Shown here: positions 9,821-17,783 of the stretch, piece after piece | How positions within the stretch are numbered: the stretch's first letter is position 1 | Layout: each line of letters opens with the position of its first letter | Translations under genes and position numbers: made by a program | The notes under the pieces: generated by a model | The model's database searches: none | Told to the model about the DNA's origin: nothing | The model's input: the letters and a program-made list of their open reading frames with translations, nothing else | Assembly (NCBI RefSeq): GCF_017868775.1 | Contig: NZ_CP053381.1 | Location: 186,001-250,000 of the forward strand | DNA: 64,000 bases | From: Billgrantia sulfidoxydans | GTDB taxonomy: Bacteria > Pseudomonadota > Gammaproteobacteria > Pseudomonadales > Halomonadaceae | Reading direction: 5' to 3'

Positions 9821-9881
9821 GTCGCTCTCCTCGCAGTCTGGGTAAACCCGACCATGCTAGTCGACTACGCGAGGGCCGCTT

Positions 9882-9895
9882 TTGATGAGGGTCAT
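9882..9895. promoter_or_regulatory. ANR/DNR box upstream of ubiU
   Basis: TTGAT-GAGG-GTCAT matches 9 of 10 positions of TTGAT-N4-(A/G)TCAA with exact spacing. It lies 62 bases before the ubiU start, a typical activating position. Anaerobic induction of UbiUV fits its role. Confidence 0.55.
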
Positions 9896-9933
9896 GGCGA
9901 AGCGGGATAGCGCTGGCGCGGTGAGTATTCTCG

Positions 9934-9965
9934 CCATAAGATAGTAACTAGTCACTATCTTATGG
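9934..9965. promoter_or_regulatory. 32-bp palindromic operator of the TetR/RND operon
   Basis: A nearly perfect inverted repeat runs from CCATAAGATAGT through a central ACTAGT to ACTATCTTATGG, with one mismatched pair in 16. It sits directly upstream of the TetR gene and includes the first in-frame ATG at 9962. This is the expected place for an autorepressor site that also controls the downstream efflux genes. Confidence 0.8.
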
Positions 9966-9973
9966 GGTCGGGT

Positions 9974-10591
9974 ATGTCAGGAAAACGCAATCTAACCGCT
10001 GCAGAGCGCCGGGAACGAACTGTCGATACGGTCATTGAATTGAGCGCACGGGATGATCCCGCCAATATCACTACCGGCAGCATCGCCAAACACATGCGGG
10101 TTACTCAAGGAGCACTGTTCCGCCACTTTCCGAGTAAGGACGCGGTCTGGGAGGCAGTCATCGGCCGAATAGCCGAGCGTATAATCAAGCGGCTGGATAG
10201 AGCCGCTGCCTCGGCAGATAGTCCTTTGGCTGCGCTGGAAGCAATGTTTCATGCCCATATCGCCTTCATTGTCGAGCACCCTGGTGTGCCTCGGCTGATG
10301 ATGGGGCAACTGCAGCACGCTCGGCCGACCCCGGCCCGCCGTATGGTTCGCTCACTGCTGTTTCTCTACCGTGAGCGGATCGAGAAATTGCTGATCGAGG
10401 CACAGGAAGCCGGCGATCTGCGCCGAGAGCTGAATATCGAGGCGGCTGCCACGCAGTTCATCGGCACCATCCAGGGCCTGGTCATGCAATCGCTGATGAT
10501 CGGTAGCATGAACCATATAGCCGAGCAGGCCCAAGGAGCGTTCGATCTTTACTGTCACGGCATCCAGCAGGAGCGAGGGACGCACCCATGA
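9974..10591 (+). CDS. TetR-family repressor of the RND efflux operon
   Basis: This 205-residue regulator (MSGKRNLTAAERRERT) has an N-terminal TetR helix-turn-helix at about residues 20-62, containing TGSIAKHMRVTQGALFRHFPSK, split by a turn, and a helical ligand domain. I prefer ATG 9974, preceded by GGGG/GGG, over ATG 9962, which lies inside the palindrome and has no ribosome site. It overlaps the next gene by ATGA, so it should be co-transcribed with the adaptor and pump. The inducer is unknown. Confidence 0.85.
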   Translation: MSGKRNLTAAERRERTVDTVIELSARDDPANITTGSIAKHMRVTQGALFRHFPSKDAVWEAVIGRIAERIIKRLDRAAASADSPLAALEAMFHAHIAFIVEHPGVPRLMMGQLQHARPTPARRMVRSLLFLYRERIEKLLIEAQEAGDLRRELNIEAAATQFIGTIQGLVMQSLMIGSMNHIAEQAQGAFDLYCHGIQQERGTHP

Positions 10592-11928
10592 CAGTCCTGG
10601 CTCAACGTCTGGGGCGTGTACTGGCGGTTGTCATTGGCCTGGCCGTCGGCGTGGTGCTTCTGGTGATGTTTGTGGTCAACCGTCAGACACCGGAGCACAG
10701 TGACTCACCGCCTGCCCCCAAGGCGGTGGCGGTGATCGAGGCCCGGCCCCTGCCGTTTCGCCTCGAGGCGCGCGGCCACGGCGTGGCGCGCCCCGCCGAG
10801 ACCTGGCAGGCGGTGGCCAATGTCTCGGGCAGGGTGGTGGAGCGCCATCCGGCGCTGGAGAGCGGCACACTGCTGCGTGCAGGCACCCTGCTGCTGGCGC
10901 TTGACCCGAGTCGCTATGAGCTGGCCATCGCCGAAGCCGAGGCGGAATTGACTCAACTAGAGGCAGAGGAGGCCAATACTCGGCGTTTGCTGGGCCTGGA
11001 GCGCCAGGCACTCGATCTCGCCGAGCAGGAGCTTTCACGCATCGAGCGCCTGGCGTCTACCGGTTCTGTTTCCACTTCTCAACGTGATGCTCAGCGTCGC
11101 AGCACTGTAGCGCAACGCCAGGCGGTGGCCACGTTGGAGAATGCCTTGGCCTTGCTGCCAGCCCAGCGCGAGCGAGCATCGGTGCGCCTGGCCCAGGCGC
11201 GTCGTGACCTGGCGGATACCCGTTTCGTGGCACCCTATGACTTGCGCTTGGGTGAGGTAGAGGTAGAGCTTCACCAGTTCGTCAGTGTGGGCCAGAGCCT
11301 ATTCGAGGCGGATAGCCTGGCGGCTGCCGAAGTGGAGGCGAGGCTTCCCTTCAGCGTGGTGCGACGCCTGCTGGGTAGTGTGGCGCCGGCCGAACTCGAG
11401 CCCGGCTCCCTGGATCTGAGCGAGCGCATCGACCTTGATGCAATCGATGCGGAGCTGGAGCTGGTCGGGGCGTCCGGTGTGGGCTGGACGGGCCGGGTGG
11501 TGCGCGTGGCCAGCGGCCTCGACCCGGCCACCCGCGCCGTTCGAATAGTCGTCAGGGTCGACCATCCTTGGCGCGGTGCACGGCCTCCCGATCGACCGCC
11601 GCTGCAGCGCGATATGTATACCCGGGTGCGGCTCACGGCCCCCGGCCCCGAGGCCTCAATGGTAGTGCCATCGTCGGCGCTCCATCAGGGTGAGCTTTAT
11701 CTGGCTGACGAGCAGGGGCGCCTGGTGCGACGCCCGGTCTCCGTGGCATTCAAGCAGGGGGGGCTGGCGGTGATCGAGGCGGGCTTGGTCCCGGGGGAGC
11801 GCGTAATCCTCGATGACCTGCAGCCGGCCATCGATGGAATGGCGCTCTCCGTGCGTCGAGACGATGCTGCCGAGGCACGCCTGGCCGCCCTGGCCCGGGG
11901 CGAAGCATCGTCGGGAGAGCGGCCATGA
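10588..11928 (+). CDS. RND efflux periplasmic adaptor (HlyD/AcrA-like)
   Basis: This 446-residue membrane-fusion protein links an inner-membrane RND pump to an outer-membrane channel. It has one N-terminal membrane segment (about 10-32), a biotinyl-lipoyl-like and coiled-coil hairpin region (about 90-210, rich in Glu/Ala/Leu/Arg), and beta-barrel and membrane-proximal domains up to about 420. Start and stop overlap its neighbours (ATGA on each side), so tetR, adaptor and pump form one unit. No outer-membrane TolC-type gene follows, so it must use one encoded elsewhere. Confidence 0.9.
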   Translation: MTVLAQRLGRVLAVVIGLAVGVVLLVMFVVNRQTPEHSDSPPAPKAVAVIEARPLPFRLEARGHGVARPAETWQAVANVSGRVVERHPALESGTLLRAGTLLLALDPSRYELAIAEAEAELTQLEAEEANTRRLLGLERQALDLAEQELSRIERLASTGSVSTSQRDAQRRSTVAQRQAVATLENALALLPAQRERASVRLAQARRDLADTRFVAPYDLRLGEVEVELHQFVSVGQSLFEADSLAAAEVEARLPFSVVRRLLGSVAPAELEPGSLDLSERIDLDAIDAELELVGASGVGWTGRVVRVASGLDPATRAVRIVVRVDHPWRGARPPDRPPLQRDMYTRVRLTAPGPEASMVVPSSALHQGELYLADEQGRLVRRPVSVAFKQGGLAVIEAGLVPGERVILDDLQPAIDGMALSVRRDDAAEARLAALARGEASSGERP

Positions 11929-14900
11929 TTCGCTGGTTCGCCGGGCATCCCACCGCTGCCAACCTGCTGCTGATCCTGCTGCTGGCCGCCGGATTGTTCG
12001 CCGCCCCCAGCCTCAAGCGCGAGACTTTCCCCGACTATCGCCCGGTTGAGGTGTCCGTGGAGGTGGCCTACCGCGGGGCCAGCGCCGCCGACGTCGAGGA
12101 TGCAATCTGCCGGCGCCTGTTCGATGCCGTTAAAGGCGTGGAATTCCTCGATGAGTTTGTCTGCGTGGCTCAGGACAACCTGGCCAGCGCCACCGCCACC
12201 ATGGAGGCCGGCGGCGATGCCATACGCTTCATGAGCGAGATCGATACCGAAGTCGGTGCCATCACTGAGCTACCGGCACGGGCCGAGCCCCCAGTAGTTC
12301 GCGAACTGCACCGCAGCGATCTGGTCGCCGCGGTCGCAGTAACAGCCGACATGCCCATTCGCCAGCTCGAGGAGTACGCCCTGCGCCTGGAGGAGCGCAT
12401 CATGGCGCTGCCCGGCGTGGCGGACGTGGCAATCCATGGCATGTCGCAGCGCCAATGGCAGGTCGAGGTGCCCCGCGAGGTGCTCGGCCAGCATGGCCTC
12501 TCGGCTCAGGAGCTGGCGCAACGCATCTCCGCTCAGAGCCTGGACCTGCCGCTGGGCACTCTGGAAACGGCCGATCGCGATATTTTGCTGCGCTTTACCG
12601 ACCAGCGCCGCTCCATGGCCGAACTGGCCGAGCTGGTGGTAGTTTCCGACACCGGAGGTGGTGAACTTACTCTTGGTGAGCTGGCCACCTTCACTGAGGC
12701 CGGTGAGCGCGCGGAAGAGACGCTTCGCTTCAATAGCGAGCCGGCGCTGGTGCTGGAGGTTAGCAAGGCGCTGCGTGAAGATGCCCTGACGGTCAAGGAG
12801 CGGCTCGAGGCGCTGCTCGAGGACGAGCGTCACCGCTTCGACGGCGGCATATCGCTGACTTTGACCCAGGATGCGACAAGCATTGTCCGCGACCGCTTGC
12901 GGATGCTGGTGGATAACGGCTTGATGGGCCTGGTACTGGTAGTGCTGGTGATGAGCCTGTTCTTCCGCCCCCGTCTGGCGCTGTGGGCGGTGCTGGGTCT
13001 GCCGGTTGCCTTCATGGGCGCTTTCGCGGTGATGGCGTTCGCCGGGCTGTCGCTCAACATGATCACTCTGGTGGCGCTGTTGATGGCCATCGGTATCGTC
13101 ATGGATGATGCCATCGTTATCACCGACAACATCGCCTCTCATGCCTTGCACCGGAAGTCGCTGCTGGAGGCAGTGGTCGAGGGAACCCGCCAGGTGCTGC
13201 CCGGGGTGCTTTCGTCATTTCTTACCACGGTAGCGGTGTTCACCCCGCTCTCCTTCCTTGCCGGGGAGTTGGGTGCAGTGCTGGAGGTGCTGCCAGTAGT
13301 GCTGATCGCAGCGCTAATGGCGAGCCTCATCGAGGCGTTCTGGATCCTCCCTCACCACCTCAAAGGCAGCGTGGGGAGCCTGGGCGATGGTCACGACTCC
13401 CGCTTCCGGGCCGCCTTCGAGCGACGTTTCGCAAATTTTCGTGAGGCCGTCGGGGGGCTGGCCGACCGGGCGATCCGCTTTCGGCATGCGGTGCTGGGCC
13501 TGTTGCTGACGGTGACCCTGGCCTCCGCCGGCTTCATTGCCGGGGGGCACGTGGGTAGTGAGGCGATGCCGGATATCGATGGCGACGTGCTGGAGGCGCG
13601 CATTCTGATGCCCCAGGGTACGCCCCTGGCGCGCACCGAGGCGGTGGCCGAGCGGGTCGAGGCGGCGATGCGTGACCTGGACGCGCGCTACTCACCCGAA
13701 CAGCCAGAGGGCGCCTCCCTGGTCGAGGCGATACAGGTGCGCTTCAACCACAACCTCAGCGCCCGAGAGGCGGGCCCCCATGTGGCCACCGTCAGCGTCG
13801 ACCTGCTCACCGCCGAGCGACGTAGTGTCACCCTCGATACGCTGACCGAGGCATGGCGGGAGGCTATCGGCAAGATCGAGGGCCTGCAGCGGCTTATCAT
13901 CCAGGAACCCGGCTTCGGCCCCGCCGGGGTGCCGGTAGAAGTGCGACTGGCCGGGGAGAACCTAGAAGCCATGAAGGCGGCGGCGCTGGAGCTGGGGGGC
14001 CATCTCGAGGGCTACGCGGCCGTCCACAACGTCATGGATGACCTGCGTCTGGGCAAGACCCAGCTGGCCTTCTCCATGGCCGAGGGTGCCCACGGCCTGG
14101 GGCTTTCCGCCGAGGAGGTGGCCGGCCAGCTGCGCGCGGCGCTGCTGGGTGAGATTGCCGATACCCAGCGCATCGGCGACCAGGAGATCGAAGTGCTGAT
14201 CCGCCTAGCCGAGGGGGACAGAAGCTCCCTTGATGATCTGGCGGACCTTACCATCGCCCTGCCGGGTGGGCTCCGGGTGCCTCTGGAGGTGGTGGCCAAC
14301 GCCGAGGAGCGACGCGAATGGGCGCGCATCACCCGTATCGACGGGCGGCGTACCGTCACCGTGGAAGCCAACGTGGATGCACGCCAAGCCAGCGGCCAGG
14401 CTATCGTCGATGACCTCACCGGTAGCGGCTGGCTGGAGGTTTTCCTTACCCGCCACCCCAATGTGGCGATCTCCTTCGAGGGGCAGGTGGCCAGCTCCGC
14501 CGAGACCGGCGGCTCCATCGGCCGCGGGCTGTTGATCGGCCTGGTGGGGATCTTCGTGATCCTCTCCTTCCAGTTTCGCAGTTATGTGGAGCCGCTAATC
14601 GTCATGCTCTCGATCCCGCTGGCCTTCATCGGCGCCATCTGGGGCCATGTGCTCATGGGCTACTACCTCTCCATGCCCTCGCTGATTGGTGCGGCGTCGC
14701 TGGCCGGTATTGTGGTCAACAACGCCATCCTGCTGATCCACTTCATCAAGACCCATCGCGAGCGTGGGTTGGATGCCGTTGCAGCCGCCGGCCAGGCCAG
14801 CCGCGACCGGCTGCGTGCCATCCTGATCTCGTCCACCACTACCATCGCCGGGCTGCTGCCACTGCTGGCAGAAACCAGTACCCAGGCGGCGGCCATCAAG

Positions 14901-15053
14901 CCACTGGTGATCTCGGTGGTGTTTGGCCTGCTCAGCGCTACTGTGCTCGTACTGTTGGTGATCCCGGCACTCTACGTGCTGTTCGACGACTGGGGGTGGC
15001 TAGGCAAGGCAACGGAGATGGAGCCGCTCCCGGATCAGTTGAGCAAGGACTGA
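11925..15053 (+). CDS. RND-family efflux permease (AcrB-like)
   Basis: This 1042-residue proton-driven RND transporter has the family size and layout: a first membrane helix (FAGHPTAANLLLILLLAAG), a large periplasmic loop, helices 2-6 (about 320-470) including a GIVMDDAIVITDNI motif with the proton-relay acidic residues, a second loop, and helices 8-12 at the end. The sequence FRPRLALWAVLGLPVAF is typical. Substrate cannot be told. It ends the tetR-adaptor-pump operon. Confidence 0.93.
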   Translation: MIRWFAGHPTAANLLLILLLAAGLFAAPSLKRETFPDYRPVEVSVEVAYRGASAADVEDAICRRLFDAVKGVEFLDEFVCVAQDNLASATATMEAGGDAIRFMSEIDTEVGAITELPARAEPPVVRELHRSDLVAAVAVTADMPIRQLEEYALRLEERIMALPGVADVAIHGMSQRQWQVEVPREVLGQHGLSAQELAQRISAQSLDLPLGTLETADRDILLRFTDQRRSMAELAELVVVSDTGGGELTLGELATFTEAGERAEETLRFNSEPALVLEVSKALREDALTVKERLEALLEDERHRFDGGISLTLTQDATSIVRDRLRMLVDNGLMGLVLVVLVMSLFFRPRLALWAVLGLPVAFMGAFAVMAFAGLSLNMITLVALLMAIGIVMDDAIVITDNIASHALHRKSLLEAVVEGTRQVLPGVLSSFLTTVAVFTPLSFLAGELGAVLEVLPVVLIAALMASLIEAFWILPHHLKGSVGSLGDGHDSRFRAAFERRFANFREAVGGLADRAIRFRHAVLGLLLTVTLASAGFIAGGHVGSEAMPDIDGDVLEARILMPQGTPLARTEAVAERVEAAMRDLDARYSPEQPEGASLVEAIQVRFNHNLSAREAGPHVATVSVDLLTAERRSVTLDTLTEAWREAIGKIEGLQRLIIQEPGFGPAGVPVEVRLAGENLEAMKAAALELGGHLEGYAAVHNVMDDLRLGKTQLAFSMAEGAHGLGLSAEEVAGQLRAALLGEIADTQRIGDQEIEVLIRLAEGDRSSLDDLADLTIALPGGLRVPLEVVANAEERREWARITRIDGRRTVTVEANVDARQASGQAIVDDLTGSGWLEVFLTRHPNVAISFEGQVASSAETGGSIGRGLLIGLVGIFVILSFQFRSYVEPLIVMLSIPLAFIGAIWGHVLMGYYLSMPSLIGAASLAGIVVNNAILLIHFIKTHRERGLDAVAAAGQASRDRLRAILISSTTTIAGLLPLLAETSTQAAAIKPLVISVVFGLLSATVLVLLVIPALYVLFDDWGWLGKATEMEPLPDQLSKD

Positions 15054-15164
15054 AATCCTTCTCTTGACGGGGCCGGAATAGACTCTAGTCTTGAAAAGGT
15101 AGATTGAATGCTTCTTATAAAATGTCCTCCCGGCAAGGCACAACGAAAACAACAGGAGCCAGCC

Positions 15165-15515
15165 ATGACGATCATTGCGCCGAAGTCCTCCGCGACCAGG
15201 TACGCAAGCATTGCTATCGTAAGCCTCCTAGGGCTACTGATGGGTGCGGCCGTCCTATCGGCGGACGAACACGAGGGGCAGGCAGCCTCCGATTCGTGGT
15301 TGCCCAGTCTCATGACGGAAACTCCTCAGGAGGGGTTTGCCCTGGCCGTGAAACTATCGCAGAAGGGTGTCGCCACGACACAGACCGATGCCGAAGTGCG
15401 AAAAGAGCTACGACCGGAGTACGCAGCAGATCCCAACAGCCTTATTGCCATTTCGCATGTCATTGCGACCCATTTCCAGACGGTGGCTGCGGCTAACGAC
15501 TACTGGCGCGAGTGA
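15165..15515 (+). CDS. Small exported protein of unknown function
   Basis: I do not recognise this protein. Starting at ATG 15165 (MTIIAPKSSATRY, preceded by AGGAGC) it has 116 residues. An upstream ATG at 15108 in frame has no ribosome site. Residues 12-32 form a hydrophobic segment ending near VLSADEHEG, so it is probably exported or membrane-anchored. The remainder is short, polar and helical (IAISHVIATHFQTVAAANDYW). It lies 111 bases after the RND pump and is not obviously part of that operon. Confidence 0.5.
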   Translation: MTIIAPKSSATRYASIAIVSLLGLLMGAAVLSADEHEGQAASDSWLPSLMTETPQEGFALAVKLSQKGVATTQTDAEVRKELRPEYAADPNSLIAISHVIATHFQTVAAANDYWRE

Positions 15516-15666
15516 CCGGTCCAGTTAAGACACTATCGCTAACTCCAAGCCGAATGATCTGGCTCGGATGCTATTTCTGCTTGGCGCTGTTCGCGCACGG
15601 CATCAGATGCCTCGATGCAGTGTTCAGCGCGGTAGGCGCTGATGGGTCATGGCGCGAAATGCTCGA

Positions 15667-15699
15667 CCCCGCCAAAGATGGCCTGTGCCTTTGACGGGG
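15667..15699 (-). terminator. Probable hairpin terminator after hmp
   Basis: CCCCGCCAAAG and CTTTGACGGGG form an 11-bp stem with one mismatch around an 11-base loop, 16 bases past the hmp stop. There is no strong T run, so it may be Rho-assisted. Confidence 0.4.
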
Positions 15700-15714
15700 C
15701 TAGTAGTGAGAGTA

Positions 15715-16887
15715 TCAGGCAGCTTCAATAGGGCGGGACGGGCCGAAGTGCTCAAAGTGGCGTCGATCCTCTTCAACGCCGAGCTCTGCCAAGGCCTGGT
15801 TCACCGCACTCATGAAACCCTGGGGGCCAACGAAGTAGCAGCGCGGGTTGGATGCGGGCAGGTAGTGTCTCAGTAGCTCGCGATCGAGGCGGCCGCAGTG
15901 GTCGGCATCGTCGCCGTGTTCGTGTATGGCGACGACCTTGAGCTTAGAGGGATGCACTTCGCGCATCGCGGCGACCTCCTGCCGGAAGGCGTGATGCTCG
16001 GCGTCGATGGCGGCATGAAGATAGACTACCTGCCTACCCTCGGCCAGCGCCTGGCGAGCCAGCGGCAGAATAGGTGTCTGGCCCACTCCACCGCTGATCA
16101 ACAGCAGCGGTTCATTGCCTCCCTGTAGCGTAAGCTCCCCGGCCGGTGGCAGAAGGTCTACGCTGTCGCCAACGTTGAGCACGTCGTGAAAGTAGCGGCT
16201 GGCTCGACCCTCGGGCTCACGCTTGATCGAGATCCGATAGGTGCGGCCATTTGGCAGGTCCGAGAGGCTGTAGTGGCGATAGAGCGTCTCGCCCTCGATA
16301 CCGAGTCGCACGCCGATGTACTGGCCGGGCTCATGATCTGCTACCGGGCCTTCGTCCTCCGGCTCGAGGACGAAGGAGCGAATCATCGCGCTTTCTTGCC
16401 GAGTCGCGGCGATGCGGAATCGACGTAAACCGCGCCAGCCACCGGGTTTCAGAGCGAAAGCCTGGTACCGACGATCCTCCAGCTCAATCAACAGGCCGGC
16501 CAGCTCTTCATAGAGCGCTGCCCACGCTTCGGCGATCTCTGGCGTCAGAGCGTCACCCAGCTCCTCGCCGATGGCGGCCATCAGGCACTCGCCGACAATG
16601 GGGTACTGGTCGGGCTGAATGCCCAGCGACACGTGTTTCTCTACCACTGTGGCCAGCACTCCTCTCGCCCTGGCGGGATCCTGGCGCAGCTGCACGTAGG
16701 CCAATACGGCACCGGCCAGGGCCCGTTGCTGGGCACCGCTCTGCTGGTGCGCCTCATTGAACAGCGAGGCCACGTCGGGGTAGCGCTTGAACATCAACGG
16801 ATAGAAATGCTGGGTAATGGCATCGAGGTGCTCTGCTACCACCGGGGCGGTGGCCTCGATGAGCTGCTCCTGCTGTGAGGTGAGCAT
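15715..16887 (-). CDS. hmp: Flavohemoprotein, nitric oxide dioxygenase
   Basis: This 390-residue protein oxidises NO to nitrate with O2 and NAD(P)H, or reduces NO anaerobically, protecting a denitrifier from its own intermediate. The globin domain (1-140) carries distal Tyr29 and proximal His85, as in E. coli Hmp. A flavin/NAD reductase follows, with RHYSLSD for FAD and GGVGQTPILPL for NAD. I chose ATG 16887 (MLTSQQEQLIE, AAGGAG upstream) over the further ATG at 16923. A probable NsrR operator lies 28 bases upstream. Confidence 0.95.
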   Translation of the reverse strand: MLTSQQEQLIEATAPVVAEHLDAITQHFYPLMFKRYPDVASLFNEAHQQSGAQQRALAGAVLAYVQLRQDPARARGVLATVVEKHVSLGIQPDQYPIVGECLMAAIGEELGDALTPEIAEAWAALYEELAGLLIELEDRRYQAFALKPGGWRGLRRFRIAATRQESAMIRSFVLEPEDEGPVADHEPGQYIGVRLGIEGETLYRHYSLSDLPNGRTYRISIKREPEGRASRYFHDVLNVGDSVDLLPPAGELTLQGGNEPLLLISGGVGQTPILPLARQALAEGRQVVYLHAAIDAEHHAFRQEVAAMREVHPSKLKVVAIHEHGDDADHCGRLDRELLRHYLPASNPRCYFVGPQGFMSAVNQALAELGVEEDRRHFEHFGPSRPIEAA

Positions 16888-16914
16888 GAGGGTCTCCTTC
16901 GTCGGGGAAATTAT

Positions 16915-16937
16915 AATAAGCATGTAAAATACTTGTT
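16915..16937. promoter_or_regulatory. Putative NsrR operator of hmp
   Basis: AATAAGCATGT, one spacer base, then AAATACTTGTT forms an 11-1-11 imperfect palindrome. The arms match the E. coli NsrR consensus AAGATGYATTT at 8 and 9 of 11 positions. It lies 28-50 bases before the hmp start, where NO-sensitive repression would act. Confidence 0.5.
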
Positions 16938-17428
16938 ATTTGGTGCGCGAACCTGAGGCGAATTGTCGCAGAGCAAAGCAAACCCATCATAACGTGGGGG
17001 CGCAAAGGATCGAAAAGCAAGAAGGGCTGCTACAAAGGCACTCCTGCAGGGGGGCCGGGGAACGTCAGCCCTTAGTACACGGTGGCTTTTTTAGTATATC
17101 TAGCGCTTCTGATGCACGCTTCAGCTCGGCCTTCCCGCATGGCCTGCAACTTTTTGTTCTCGATGGTGCCGGCAATTTCCGGGAGGCTGCAGATGAATGC
17201 GTCATCAGAGCCGCCCGGTCGGTGGTCGAACGCACGGTCTCTCGGAACGTGAAGCTCAGCACCCCGACCGAGCCCGTGAGTGCTTGTGGATCAAGCTGGC
17301 TGGTTACGACCACGAGGCGTTCGGCCGCCATGGGCTCGTCAACCGCCTGATATGGCAGGGCATGTCGCATTCCGGCACGCCGCTGTCGTTGACCGTGCGG
17401 GGTCGGATTGCTAGCTTAGCGACACTCT
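16938..17428. other. Gene-free stretch between hmp and the cobalamin riboswitch
   Basis: No intact gene is convincing here. Several open frames of 60-136 codons exist but none has a recognisable family or good start. The stretch includes a probable IS3-family orfA remnant (17068-17160). The rest is unassigned and probably decayed or regulatory DNA. Confidence 0.5.
17068..17160 (-). pseudogene. Possible IS3-family transposase orfA remnant
   Basis: Read on the minus strand, this stretch encodes KAELKRASEALDILKK, close to the C-terminal leucine-zipper end of IS3-family OrfA (ELKRAxxxxDILKKA). It is followed by A-AAA-AAG, the slippery sequence of the IS3 programmed -1 frameshift; the shifted frame reads ATVY and then stops. 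No further transposase is recognisable. This is a short relic at most. Confidence 0.35.
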
Positions 17429-17622
17429 CAGGTGCCCTAGGCGCGCGCAGACGCGCCGGGGTGAAACGAGAAGTCGGTGCGCCTCGTGCCATTCCGACGC
17501 TGCCCCCGCAACGGTAATCGAGTCAAGGAAAGCCTTACACCACTGTGCCCTGACACGGGAAGGTGGCCTTCTGGGACGTTAATTGTCCACTCGTCAGCCC
17601 GGAGACCGGCCAGAGAGTGCAG
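17429..17622 (+). promoter_or_regulatory. Cobalamin (AdoCbl) riboswitch upstream of btuB
   Basis: The conserved core GCTGCCCCCGCAACGGTAA lies at about 17499-17517, preceded by AAGTCGGTG, followed by CCACTGTG and the closing GTCAGCCCGGAGACCGGCC at about 17593. These are the standard B12-riboswitch elements in the correct order. It lies about 160 bases upstream of btuB and should shut down the B12 uptake genes when cobalamin is plentiful. Confidence 0.92.
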
Positions 17623-17783
17623 GAAATGCTGTATGACAGCGTTTCCCTCATGCCGGGTTGCGGTGGGCGACTCCGAGGCAGGGCTGGCGCCGCCGTTCAC
17701 CTCTCCCTTTCTCGATCCCTTTCCCGCCAGCCGGCTTCGCCTAGAAGACCGTGCGGGTAGGCACGGCGAGCAAGGGAATCAGA

